Source: Mycobacterium sp. BK086 (lineage in GTDB: Bacteria > Actinomycetota > Actinomycetes > Mycobacteriales > Mycobacteriaceae). From it: a stretch of DNA of 64,000 nt. Within the stretch, counting starts at the first letter, position 1, and the number at the start of each line of letters is the position of its first letter. The notes below the pieces were generated by a model. That model made no database searches. It was not told where the DNA came from and worked only from the letters and a program-made list of their open reading frames with translations. The DNA is taken from the NCBI GenBank assembly GCA_004362315.1, contig SNWL01000009.1:372001-436000 (forward strand). The letters are read 5' to 3'. The position numbers were made by a program, and so were the translations under genes. Below are positions 38,496-46,875 of the stretch, in pieces.

Positions 38496-39923
38496 GTGAC
38501 CGAAAGCCATCCGTTCCGCGCGCTGTGGGTCATGATGATCGGCCTGTTTCTCATCGTGGTCGATTCGACCATTGTCGCGGTGGCCAATCCGGTGCTCAAA
38601 AACGAGTTCGGGGTCGACTACGACTCCGCCCTGTGGGCGACAAGTGGGTACCTGCTGGCATTCGCCGCGCTTCTGTTGGTCGGCGGACGGCTCGGAGATC
38701 GATTCGGGACCAAACCCGTCTATCTGCTCGGGCTGGCCATCTTCAGCGCGTCGTCGGTGTGGTGCGGGCTGACGACGTCGCTGCCGATGCTGACCGTCGC
38801 GCGGGTCGTCCAAGGCGTGGGCGCCGCGCTATTGGCGCCGCAGATCTTCGCCACGATCACCCGTATCTTTCCGTCCGACCGGCGCGGTATGGCGATGGCC
38901 GTCTGGGGCGCCACCACAGGCGTGGGTCTGTTCGCGGGTCCGATCCTGGGCGGTGTGCTGCTGGACGAGCTGGGCTGGCAGTGGATCTTCTTCATCAACG
39001 CCCCGATCGGCGCGGTGGGGCTCGCCCTGGGGGTATGGCTGATTCCCGCACTACCCGGCAGGCACCTGCATTTCGACCTCCTCGGCGTGGGGTTGTCCGG
39101 CACAGGGATCTGCTTGATCGTCTATGGGCTGCAAGAGGGTGAGAACGCCGATTGGTCCGCATGGATCTGGGTGACGATCATGTGTGGACTAGCACTGATC
39201 ACCGCGTTTTTCGGCTGGCAGGCCATTCATCCGCATGAGCCGCTGATCCCGCTTCCGCTGGTCGCGCATCGGAACTTCGTTCTCTCCAATGCCGGAATCG
39301 CTCTGGCCAGTTTCACCTTCGTCGCCTTCGTCATCCCGCTGATGATCTATCTCGAAGAGGTGCGGGGGCTCTCGCCGCTGGATGCCGCCTTGCTCACCGC
39401 GCCGATGGCCGTCGCAACCGTTGTGCTGGCGCCGGTGGTGGGGCGGATCGTCGACCGAGTCCACCCCCGTCCGATCGTCATATTCGGTTTCGTGTTGCTC
39501 GCGAGCGCGCTGTTCTGGCTCGCGATGGACATGTCGGCGGTAACGGCGTTGTGGCGGTTGGTGTTACCGCTGGCTTTGGTGGGCGCTGCGGGGGCGTTCA
39601 CCTGGGAGCCGCTCGCGGTGATCGCATCGCGTGCGCTGCCCGCCGATTTGGCGGGCGCGGGTTCGGCACTGTGCAACACCGCCCGGCACCTGGGGGCGGC
39701 GCTGTCCAGCGCGAGCATCGCGGCGCTGATGGCGGCCCTGCTGGGCGACGAACCGCCGAGAAGTGGGCTCGCCGAGGCGATGTCGCAGTCGATGTTGCTT
39801 CCGGCGACCGCGGCCGCGATGGGCGTCCTCACCGCCCTGTTCCTGGTTGGCCGGGAACGCACGCCGGCGTCGGCCCTCGCTTCAGATGTTCGGCCCAGCA
39901 GAGAGGTGAGTGTGTCCCGATGA
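38496..39923 (+). CDS. MFS drug transporter, DHA2 (EmrB/QacA) type
   Basis: 475 aa from GTG 38496, which follows a GGGGGG ribosome site; an upstream GTG at 38451 is possible but adds low-quality sequence. Many helices, the GRLGDRFGTKP motif A, FLIVVDSTIVAVANP motif D1 and GPILGGVLLDELGWQWIFFIN. DHA2 pumps export drugs or metabolites in exchange for protons. The next gene starts on its stop codon, so transport and the reductase are coupled. Confidence 0.9.
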   Translation: MTESHPFRALWVMMIGLFLIVVDSTIVAVANPVLKNEFGVDYDSALWATSGYLLAFAALLLVGGRLGDRFGTKPVYLLGLAIFSASSVWCGLTTSLPMLTVARVVQGVGAALLAPQIFATITRIFPSDRRGMAMAVWGATTGVGLFAGPILGGVLLDELGWQWIFFINAPIGAVGLALGVWLIPALPGRHLHFDLLGVGLSGTGICLIVYGLQEGENADWSAWIWVTIMCGLALITAFFGWQAIHPHEPLIPLPLVAHRNFVLSNAGIALASFTFVAFVIPLMIYLEEVRGLSPLDAALLTAPMAVATVVLAPVVGRIVDRVHPRPIVIFGFVLLASALFWLAMDMSAVTALWRLVLPLALVGAAGAFTWEPLAVIASRALPADLAGAGSALCNTARHLGAALSSASIAALMAALLGDEPPRSGLAEAMSQSMLLPATAAAMGVLTALFLVGRERTPASALASDVRPSREVSVSR

Positions 39924-40675
39924 CGACCCTTGCCGGCACTTCACCCCCGATACTGCACGACGCCGAGGCCCTCACCGACGACGCGCTGCGCGATCTGTTC
40001 GCCTACCCGGCCGACCTTGCCGCGCCGCTGTTTCGGGCCAACTTCATCGCAAGCATCGACGGGGCGGTGACGCTGGAGGGGTCGGGGCGCAAATTGGGGA
40101 CACCGACCGACCGGCGGGTGTTCGGCCGGTTGAGGGAAGTCGCCGATGTGGTTCTCGTCGGTGCGACGACCGCGTGCTCCAAGCCATATGCCGATATTCG
40201 GATGTCCGCGGAGGCACAGGCCTGGCGGCTGTCGAGGGGGCTGGCCGCCACCCTGCCGGTGGCGGTGGTGTCCAGCCGCGGGGTGGTGCCGCCCGCGGTC
40301 CTGGGCAATGTGACTGTCCCGCCGGTGGTGTTCGTCGCGGCGAACGCCGATGCCGCGGCGCGACGTGTGCTCGACGAATCCGAGGCGCGGGTGATCGAGC
40401 TTCCCGGTGACCGAATCGGTTCCGCGGCAATCCGAAACACGCTCGGCGAGTTGGGTCTGCACCGGGTGCTCGTGGAGGGCGGGCCGACGCTGTTCTCGCA
40501 ATTCGTGTCGGACAACGAGATCGACGAGTTGTGTCTGACCACGAGCCCGAAGCTCGTGGCCGGACCCGCACGCCGCATCGCCGCGGCCGATGGTCACGTG
40601 GAGATCAACATGCAGCGCAGGGGCATTCTGGCCGGTGGGGACGGAACCGTCATCGTTCGGTGGGCGCGCTACTGA
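39920..40675 (+). CDS. Pyrimidine reductase-family protein (RibD C-terminal domain)
   Basis: 251 aa from ATG 39920, overlapping the MFS stop by 4 nt. NFIASIDGAVTLEGSG, GRLREVADVVLVGATTA and HRVLVEGGPTLFSQF are the RibD reductase motifs, with NADPH binding expected. The deaminase half of RibD is missing, so it is not the main riboflavin enzyme. M. tuberculosis has similar stand-alone proteins. Substrate unknown. Confidence 0.88.
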   Translation: MTTLAGTSPPILHDAEALTDDALRDLFAYPADLAAPLFRANFIASIDGAVTLEGSGRKLGTPTDRRVFGRLREVADVVLVGATTACSKPYADIRMSAEAQAWRLSRGLAATLPVAVVSSRGVVPPAVLGNVTVPPVVFVAANADAAARRVLDESEARVIELPGDRIGSAAIRNTLGELGLHRVLVEGGPTLFSQFVSDNEIDELCLTTSPKLVAGPARRIAAADGHVEINMQRRGILAGGDGTVIVRWARY

Positions 40676-40690
40676 CTTTCTTGCTCGCGG

Positions 40691-41464
40691 TCAGGTAAAC
40701 GCCGCCCGGAACGCGTGCAGTGCCGCTTCGCTGTCGCCGGCAGCCCATGCCTCCAGGCCGATCGGTCCGGAATAGCCCATCTCGCGCAACGCCGTCGCGA
40801 TAGCGGGGTAGTGGATCTCGCCGGTGCCGGGCTCACACCGGCCGGGCACGTCGGCTACCTGGATCTCGCCGATCGCGTCACCGCATCGGCGAACCAGCTC
40901 GACGAGGTTCCCCTCGCCGATCTGGGCGTGGTAGAGGTCGAGCATCATCTTGACGTTCGGATGCCCCACGCCCTCGATGAGCGCGAGCGTGTCCTTGGCG
41001 CGGGCCAGCGGGACGCCGGGGTGGTCGACGATCGTGTTGAGGTTCTCCACGCAGAACATCACGCCGGCCGCGGCGCCCAATTCCCCGATCCGCTCGAGTG
41101 TGCGCTGGGCCGTCAGCCACATCTGGCCGGTGGCCCGCTGACGCGGCCGGGCCGCATGACCGTCGACGAGCTCGGCGGTGTGCAGGTTGAGTCGCGGAAC
41201 ACCAAGTGTCGCAGCGGCTTTGATGCTCAGCTCGGCAGTCCGAACCACCTCGTCGGCGCTGGCCGGATCGATCAGGTCACCGTGCAAGTAGCCCGTCATC
41301 GACGAGAAGCGCGCCCCGGTCGCGGCCAGCGCCGCCAGGTCCTTGTCGTGCCAGGACCAGATCTCGACTGCGAAACCCAGCTCGTCGATGCGGCGCACTC
41401 GGTCCAGGATCGGCAAGTCGCGAAACACCATCTCGGCGCAGATCGCCAGCTCGAAGTCGCTCAT
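40691..41464 (-). CDS. Hydroxypyruvate isomerase-like TIM-barrel protein
   Basis: 257 aa from ATG 41464. AP-endonuclease-2 superfamily: VEIWSWHDKDL, LNLHTAEL, VMFCVENLNTIVDHPG, VKMMLDLYHAQIGEG, IGEIQVADVPGR and YSGPIGLEAW give the acidic and His metal ligands. This set is close to hydroxypyruvate isomerase/OtnI. It diverges from the ABC importer across the 119-bp region with the IolR-like site, so it may be co-regulated. Confidence 0.85.
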   Translation of the reverse strand: MSDFELAICAEMVFRDLPILDRVRRIDELGFAVEIWSWHDKDLAALAATGARFSSMTGYLHGDLIDPASADEVVRTAELSIKAAATLGVPRLNLHTAELVDGHAARPRQRATGQMWLTAQRTLERIGELGAAAGVMFCVENLNTIVDHPGVPLARAKDTLALIEGVGHPNVKMMLDLYHAQIGEGNLVELVRRCGDAIGEIQVADVPGRCEPGTGEIHYPAIATALREMGYSGPIGLEAWAAGDSEAALHAFRAAFT

Positions 41465-41498
41465 GGGCAGCACCCTAGCATTTGACATGCAGTCCAAA

Positions 41499-41508
41499 TG
41501 TCCTAACA
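41499..41508 (+). promoter_or_regulatory. IolR-like operator before the ABC importer
   Basis: TGTCCTAACA, which differs by one base from the iolC site. It is followed by AAGTC and then TTGACT, mirroring the iol operon layout. Confidence 0.6.
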
Positions 41509-41513
41509 AAGTC

Positions 41514-41542
41514 TTGACTTTCTGCTGTGAGCCGTATTACAT
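41514..41542 (+). promoter_or_regulatory. Promoter of the ABC importer operon
   Basis: TTGACT (41514-41519), a 17-bp spacer and TTACAT (41537-41542) form a clear sigma-70-like promoter 41 bp before the binding-protein ATG. Confidence 0.65.
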
Positions 41543-41583
41543 CGAGAGATCAGCGTGTCGTGCGCGATGGACAAGGAGTCGTC

Positions 41584-42570
41584 ATGAGGTTCACTCGGCT
41601 AGCGGCCATGGCAGGCGCAGGTGTGCTTGTCATCGGGCTCGGTGCCTGTTCGGCCACCGGTGGCAAGCCCCGGGACAACGGCAGCGGGTCCGGCGGAGGC
41701 ACCGTCGATACGCCCCGCATGACGATCGCCATGATCACCCATGAGGTCCCCGGTGACTCGTTCTGGGATCTGGTCCGCAAGGGCGCGGAGACGGCGGCCA
41801 AGAAGGACAACATCGAGCTTCGCTACTCGAGCGATCCTGAGGCGCCCAACCAGGCCAATCTCGTGCAGAGCGCGATCGACAGCGGGGTCAAGGGCATCGC
41901 CGTCACGCTGGCCAAGCCGGACGCGATGAAGGCTGCCGTGCAGAACGCCGAGTCCAAGGGCATCCCCGTCGTCGCCTTCAACGCCGGTCTGGATGCCTGG
42001 CAGGGGATGGGGGTCAAGGAGTACTTCGGCCAGGACGGGTACATCGCCGGTCAGGAAGCGGGCAAGCGCCTGCAGGCCGACGGCGTCAAGAAGGTCGTGT
42101 GTGTGATCCAGGAGCAGGGTCACGTCGACCTCGAAGCGCGGTGCGCCGGCGTGAAGAACACTTTCCCGGCGACCGAGATCCTCAACGTCAATGGCAAGGA
42201 CATGCCATCGGTCGAGTCCACGATCACCGCCAAGCTCCAACAGGATCCGGCCATCGACATGGTCCTGACCCTCGGTGCGCCGTTCGCGCTGACCGCTGTC
42301 CAGTCGGTGAAGAACGCGGGCAGTAACGCCAAGGTGGCCACCTTCGACACCAACGCCGCGCTCGTCGACGCGATCCAGAAGGGCGACGTGCAGTGGGCTG
42401 TCGACCAGCAGCCGTACCTGCAGGGCTACCTGGCCGTCGACTCGCTGTGGCTGTACCTATCCAACAAGAACGTCATCGGTGGCAACCAGCCGACGCTGAC
42501 CGGCCCGTCCTTCATCGACAAGTCCAACGTTGACGCCGTGGCCGAATTGGCCAAGGGCGGAACCCGATAG
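41584..42570 (+). CDS. Sugar/inositol ABC transporter substrate-binding lipoprotein
   Basis: 328 aa from ATG 41584 after AAGGAG. The signal is a lipobox, VIGLGAC, with Cys22. The mature part is a periplasmic-binding-protein (Peripla_BP_4/RbsB-like) fold: MTIAMITHEVPGDSFWDLV, DSGVKGIAVTLAKPDAM, GIPVVAFNAGLD and QWAVDQQPYLQGYLAVDSL. It captures a sugar or cyclitol outside the membrane. Inositol is the likely ligand given the shared operator with the iol operon. Confidence 0.92.
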   Translation: MRFTRLAAMAGAGVLVIGLGACSATGGKPRDNGSGSGGGTVDTPRMTIAMITHEVPGDSFWDLVRKGAETAAKKDNIELRYSSDPEAPNQANLVQSAIDSGVKGIAVTLAKPDAMKAAVQNAESKGIPVVAFNAGLDAWQGMGVKEYFGQDGYIAGQEAGKRLQADGVKKVVCVIQEQGHVDLEARCAGVKNTFPATEILNVNGKDMPSVESTITAKLQQDPAIDMVLTLGAPFALTAVQSVKNAGSNAKVATFDTNAALVDAIQKGDVQWAVDQQPYLQGYLAVDSLWLYLSNKNVIGGNQPTLTGPSFIDKSNVDAVAELAKGGTR

Positions 42571-42587
42571 CGACCCTGGGGAAAGAC

Positions 42588-43646
42588 ATGACTACGCAAG
42601 CAGATCTCGAGGTCGCCGACCACAAGGTTGTCCGCGACGAACGTGTCAAGGAACGGAATCGGCTGCAACGCCTGTTGATTCGGCCCGAGATGGGCGCGGG
42701 TATCGGCGCCATCGGGATCTTCGTGTTCTTCCTCGTCGTGGCCGAGCCGTTCCGTCAGGCCTCGTCGCTGGCCACCGTGCTCTACGCCAGCTCGACCATC
42801 GGGATCATGGCCTGCGGTGTCGCGGTCCTGATGATCGGTGGGGAGTTCGACCTGTCCACCGGCGTCGCAGTGACATTCAGTTCGCTGGCCGCGTCGATGC
42901 TGTCCTACAACCTGCACCTCAACTTGTGGGCCGGTGCCGGTCTGGCGCTGATCCTGGCGCTGGCCGTCGGGTTCTTGAACGGCTTCCTGGTCATGAAGAC
43001 CAAGATCCCGTCCTTCCTGATCACGCTGAGCACGTTCTTCATGCTGGCCGGTATCAACCTCGCGGTGACCAAACTCCTTGCCGGCCAAGTGGCTACGCAA
43101 AGCGTCAGCGACATGCAGGGCTGGGACTCGGCCCAGAAGGTGTTCGCCTCGTCGTTCACGCTGTTCGGCGTGAGCATCCGCATCACCGTCGTGTGGTGGC
43201 TGGTGTTCACCGCGGTGGCCACCTGGGTGCTGTTCAAGACCAAGATCGGCAACTGGATCTTCGCGGTCGGCGGTGACGCGGAGAGCGCCCGTGCGGTCGG
43301 CGTGCCGGTGACGAAGGTGAAGATCGGCCTGTTCATGTTCGTCGGTTTCTGCGCCTGGTTCGTGGGCATGCATCTGCTGTTCGCGTTCAACACCGTTCAG
43401 TCCGGGCAGGGCATCGGCAACGAGTTCTTCTACATCATTGCCGCGGTGATCGGCGGCTGTCTGCTGACCGGTGGCTACGGCACCGCAGTCGGGGCCGCGA
43501 TCGGCGCGTTCATCTTCGGTATGACCAACCAGGGCATCGTCTATGCGGGCTGGAACCCGGACTGGTTCAAGTTCTTCCTGGGCGCGATGCTGCTGTTCGC
43601 GGTGATCGCCAACAACGCCTTCCGTAACTACGCCGCCAAGAGGTGA
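42588..43646 (+). CDS. Sugar/inositol ABC transporter permease
   Basis: 352 aa with about eight to ten membrane segments, BPD_transp_2 (RbsC) type: GVAVLMIGGEFDLSTG, GFLNGFLVMKTKIPSFLITL and FAVGGDAESARAVGVPV, where ribose-class permeases have an ALRGNxx-like loop. Starts 17 bp after the binding-protein stop, with GGGGAAAG before the ATG. Confidence 0.93.
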   Translation: MTTQADLEVADHKVVRDERVKERNRLQRLLIRPEMGAGIGAIGIFVFFLVVAEPFRQASSLATVLYASSTIGIMACGVAVLMIGGEFDLSTGVAVTFSSLAASMLSYNLHLNLWAGAGLALILALAVGFLNGFLVMKTKIPSFLITLSTFFMLAGINLAVTKLLAGQVATQSVSDMQGWDSAQKVFASSFTLFGVSIRITVVWWLVFTAVATWVLFKTKIGNWIFAVGGDAESARAVGVPVTKVKIGLFMFVGFCAWFVGMHLLFAFNTVQSGQGIGNEFFYIIAAVIGGCLLTGGYGTAVGAAIGAFIFGMTNQGIVYAGWNPDWFKFFLGAMLLFAVIANNAFRNYAAKR

Positions 43647-43653
43647 GAGAGAA

Positions 43654-44469
43654 GTGACCGCGACCATGGATCGTCCCACCGAAGAAGCCCCGTCCGGCGG
43701 CCCCGTGCCTCTCGTCGAGTTGAAGAACGTCGGCAAGAGCTACGGCAATATCACTGCGCTCAAAGATATCTCGCTCCGGGTGCACGCTGGCCAGGTGACC
43801 GGAATCCTCGGTGACAACGGTGCGGGCAAGTCGACGTTGATCAAGATCATCGCCGGGCTGCATCAGCAGACCGACGGTGAGCTGCTCGTCGACGGCGAGG
43901 CCACGAAGTTCACCTCACCCGCCGACGCGCTGGGCAAGGGCATCGCCACGGTGTACCAGAACCTCGCCGTCGTGCCGCTGATGCCGGTGTGGCGAAACTT
44001 CTTCCTGGGCCAGGAGATTCGGAAGAAGAGCTTTCCGTGGTCGCTGGATGCCAACGCGATGCGGGCCACCACTCTGACCGAGCTGTCGAAGATGGGAATC
44101 GACCTTCCCGACGTCGACGTGCCGATCGGTTCGCTCTCGGGCGGTCAGCGCCAGTGTGTAGCGATCGCGCGGGCGGTGTTCTTCGGTGCGCGGGTACTGA
44201 TCCTCGACGAGCCGACCGCCGCCCTGGGTGTGAAGCAGTCCGGCGTGGTGCTGAAATACATCACCGCCGCGAAGGAAGCCGGTTTCGGCGTCGTGTTCAT
44301 CACGCACAACCCGCACCACGCCCACATGGTCGGCGACCACTTCGTACTGCTCAACCGTGGCCGCCAGAAGCTCGACTGCACCTATGACGAGATCACCCTG
44401 GAGCACCTGACCCAGCAGATGGCCGGCGGTGACGAGCTCGAGGCCTTGTCGCACGAGCTCGGGCGCTGA
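43654..44469 (+). CDS. Single-domain ABC transporter ATPase
   Basis: 271 aa. Walker A GDNGAGKS at 53-60, LSGGQ at 161-165, Walker B ILDEP at 183-187, switch His in VVFITHNPHH. The usual ribose-type ATPase (RbsA) has two fused nucleotide domains of about 500 aa; this has only one, so a homodimer powers the importer, as in FrcA-type systems. GTG 43654 is taken as the start; ATG 43666 is possible. Its stop faces the DUF385 gene stop one base away. Confidence 0.92.
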   Translation: MTATMDRPTEEAPSGGPVPLVELKNVGKSYGNITALKDISLRVHAGQVTGILGDNGAGKSTLIKIIAGLHQQTDGELLVDGEATKFTSPADALGKGIATVYQNLAVVPLMPVWRNFFLGQEIRKKSFPWSLDANAMRATTLTELSKMGIDLPDVDVPIGSLSGGQRQCVAIARAVFFGARVLILDEPTAALGVKQSGVVLKYITAAKEAGFGVVFITHNPHHAHMVGDHFVLLNRGRQKLDCTYDEITLEHLTQQMAGGDELEALSHELGR

Positions 44470-44470
44470 G

Positions 44471-44986
44471 TCAGCGCACCGTCAGCGCGAACAGCCGCAG
44501 TTCCCGGTCGGTCCGCGTGCGGTACGACTGGTACATCGGGTAGGCCAGGAAGCGCCGCAGTCCCGCTTCGGCCTCCGGCCCGCTCAGCAGCGTGGCCGTC
44601 ACCGGAATGTCGATGCCGTTGATCGCCACGACCGCCTGCGGGTCGGCAATCAGGTTCATGCTCCAGGCCGGATGCCGCTGCTCGCCGAAGTTGCTGCCGA
44701 GGATCAGCAGCCGGTCGCCGTCGCGCAGATAGCTCAGTGCGGACACCCGCTGCTGGCCGGACTTACGGCCCGTCGTGGTGAGCAGGAGCTCGGGCATCGA
44801 GGTTGGACCGAACAGCGTGTACTTGCCGTTCGTCGCCTTCAGCACCCGGCGATCGAGCGGAACGAGTGCCTTGATGACGCGGGAACCGAGTGCGGTCGAG
44901 GCGAAGGCGTAGACCGGCTTGAACAGGGGCGAGATGTCTTCTCTGCCCCAATGGCCGTCAGGGAAGGATTGCGGCATGTCTGTCAT
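44471..44986 (-). CDS. DUF385/deazaflavin-dependent nitroreductase family protein
   Basis: 171 aa from ATG 44986 (ATG 45019 is in frame but has no ribosome site). MPELLLTTTGRKSGQQRVSA, YLRDGDRLLILGSNFG and AVVAINGIDIPVTATLL are the split beta-barrel motifs of the Ddn/F420-binding family, which reduce quinones or other acceptors using F420H2. It ends the second inositol-type operon; the link to that pathway is unproven. Confidence 0.88.
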   Translation of the reverse strand: MTDMPQSFPDGHWGREDISPLFKPVYAFASTALGSRVIKALVPLDRRVLKATNGKYTLFGPTSMPELLLTTTGRKSGQQRVSALSYLRDGDRLLILGSNFGEQRHPAWSMNLIADPQAVVAINGIDIPVTATLLSGPEAEAGLRRFLAYPMYQSYRTRTDRELRLFALTVR

Positions 44987-45019
44987 CGTGCCCGATGAGG
45001 GCCCGCTGCAGAACCCCAT

Positions 45020-45997
45020 TCAGCGCGGCGACATGCCCGCCGAGACATACGCGGCGTCCACGAACCGCATGTTCTGCACGGCGTCGTCGACACCGATCGG
45101 CAGCGGTGCGCCCTGCTGTACGTGCGCGGCGAACGCCTCGAGCTGGTAGGTATAGGACGCTCGCGTGCCCAGGCGTTCCACCCGCGTGCCGTCCGCCGTG
45201 CGGATCGTGACTCGGTCGTCGTCGTGGGGCTGGATGAAGTTGTGGACCACTGCGTCGCCCGTGGTGCCGACAACCCTGATCGTGAACGAGAACGCTTCTG
45301 CGACCATGCTATTGGCGGACAGTCCGGTAGCCCCGGACGGGAAGCTCACGTCGACGTCGCACCACTCGTCGATGTCCGGGGTGCGTTGTGAGGCGCGGGC
45401 GGCGACGATCTCGGGCCGGCCCAGGCCACCCGCGCCGAGCTGGCGCATGATGTGCAGGCCGTAGCAGCCGAGATCCATGAGCGCCCCGCCGGCCATCTCC
45501 AGCGACCAGCGCGGATCGTCGGCCGACGGCGCCGGCATCCCCATCCGCACCTCGACATGGCGGATCTCGCCCAGCTCACCACTGCCGGCCAACACGAAGA
45601 TCCGTCGGGTCACCGGGTGGAACAAGTAGTGGAAGCCCTCAAGGATGCTCACCCCGGCTGACTCGGCAGCCTCGGCAACCGCCTGCGCCTCGGAGTGGTT
45701 GCGCGCGAACGGCTTTTCGGTCAGCACCGGTTTGCCGGCCGTGATCGCCGCGAGATTCCATGGCGCGTGCAGGGCATTGGCCAGCGGGTTGTAGACGACG
45801 TCCACCTCGTCGTCATCGATGACGTCGGCGTAGTTGGTGGCGACCCGTTCGACGCCATAGGTATCGGCGAAATGCTTGGCCCGCTGCGGATCCCGAGCCG
45901 CCACCACGACCAGCCGATGGCCCAGCTCACGGGCCGGGCCCACGATCGCGTGGTCGGCGATGCGGGAGGCCCCGAGCACACCGATCCGCAACGTCAT
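45020..45997 (-). CDS. Gfo/Idh/MocA-family oxidoreductase
   Basis: 325 aa. The Rossmann start is GVLGASRIADHAIVGPA and the catalytic LTEKPFARN holds Glu-Lys-Pro. C-terminal Gfo fold with ILEGFHYLFHPVTRRIF and GGALMDLGCYGLHIMRQL. It dehydrogenates a cyclic polyol or sugar with NAD(P). It overlaps the upstream TIM-barrel gene by 4 nt (ATGA). One of two such enzymes in this operon, which suggests two oxidation steps or two substrates. Confidence 0.9.
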   Translation of the reverse strand: MTLRIGVLGASRIADHAIVGPARELGHRLVVVAARDPQRAKHFADTYGVERVATNYADVIDDDEVDVVYNPLANALHAPWNLAAITAGKPVLTEKPFARNHSEAQAVAEAAESAGVSILEGFHYLFHPVTRRIFVLAGSGELGEIRHVEVRMGMPAPSADDPRWSLEMAGGALMDLGCYGLHIMRQLGAGGLGRPEIVAARASQRTPDIDEWCDVDVSFPSGATGLSANSMVAEAFSFTIRVVGTTGDAVVHNFIQPHDDDRVTIRTADGTRVERLGTRASYTYQLEAFAAHVQQGAPLPIGVDDAVQNMRFVDAAYVSAGMSPR

Positions 45998-46875
45998 GCC
46001 GGTACGCCGCCCGCGACGCTCTGGAGGTAGGCGACGCTGGCCAACACGTCACGCAGCGGTCCCTGGCCCTGCGGCGCGCTGTCGAGGATGGTGTCCTGTT
46101 CGAGGACGAACCAGCCGTCGAAGCCGTTGTCCCGCAGCGTCGCAACGATCCCTGCGATATCGACGTCACCGGTGCCCAGCGGGGTGTACATACCCTGGGC
46201 CACTGCCTCGGTGTAGCTGAGCTCGCCGGACTGCACGCGAGCGGCCAACGCGGCGTCGACGTCCTTGAGGTGGGCGTGCGCGATCCGGCCGGGCACCGCG
46301 CGGGCCAGCTTCAGCGGATCGGTGCCGCCGATCAGCAGGTGTCCGGTGTCCAGGCACAGCGAGATCGACGACCCGCCCAGCACCCGGGCCACCTCGTCAC
46401 CCTTCTCGACCATCGTGCCCACATGAGGATGCAGCACCGCGGTGATACCGCGCTCGGCGGCGGCTGCGGCAAGCCGGTCCAGGTTGGTGAGCAGCGTCGA
46501 CCACTGCTCGTCGTCGAGATCGGGTCGGGAGTCGTATCCGTCGGTGCCGGTGGCCGCGGCCAGTACCAACATCGAAGCGTCAGCAGCCACAAGGGATTCC
46601 AGCACCCTGGCAACGTCGGGAACCGGATCGTGGCCGGCGTCGTGCAAGACCACCGGCGCGAAGCTGCCGACACAGCTCAGGCCGTGCCGGCCCAAAAGTG
46701 CGGTCAGCTCGGCCGGATCCGATGGCAGGAAGCCCTCCGGGCCGAGTTCGGTCGCGGTCAAGCCCGCGCTGCCCATCTCGGTCAGCACCCGCTCGGGATC
46801 CAGCTGGTAGCCCCACCCCGGCACCTCGCACACGCCCCATGAAATCGGGGCACCGGCAATACGAATGGAGTTCAT
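45994..46875 (-). CDS. IolE/inosose dehydratase-like TIM-barrel protein
   Basis: 293 aa. It starts IRIAGAPISWGVCEVPGW, close to the opening of IolE, and has TAVLHPHVGTMVEKGDEV, SLCLDTGHLLIGG, AHAHLKDVD and VLEQDTIL for metal and substrate binding. It probably dehydrates or isomerises an inosose-like ketone. It overlaps both neighbours by 4 nt. Paralogue of iolE at 28252-29157 but clearly different in sequence. Confidence 0.87.
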   Translation of the reverse strand: MNSIRIAGAPISWGVCEVPGWGYQLDPERVLTEMGSAGLTATELGPEGFLPSDPAELTALLGRHGLSCVGSFAPVVLHDAGHDPVPDVARVLESLVAADASMLVLAAATGTDGYDSRPDLDDEQWSTLLTNLDRLAAAAAERGITAVLHPHVGTMVEKGDEVARVLGGSSISLCLDTGHLLIGGTDPLKLARAVPGRIAHAHLKDVDAALAARVQSGELSYTEAVAQGMYTPLGTGDVDIAGIVATLRDNGFDGWFVLEQDTILDSAPQGQGPLRDVLASVAYLQSVAGGVPA

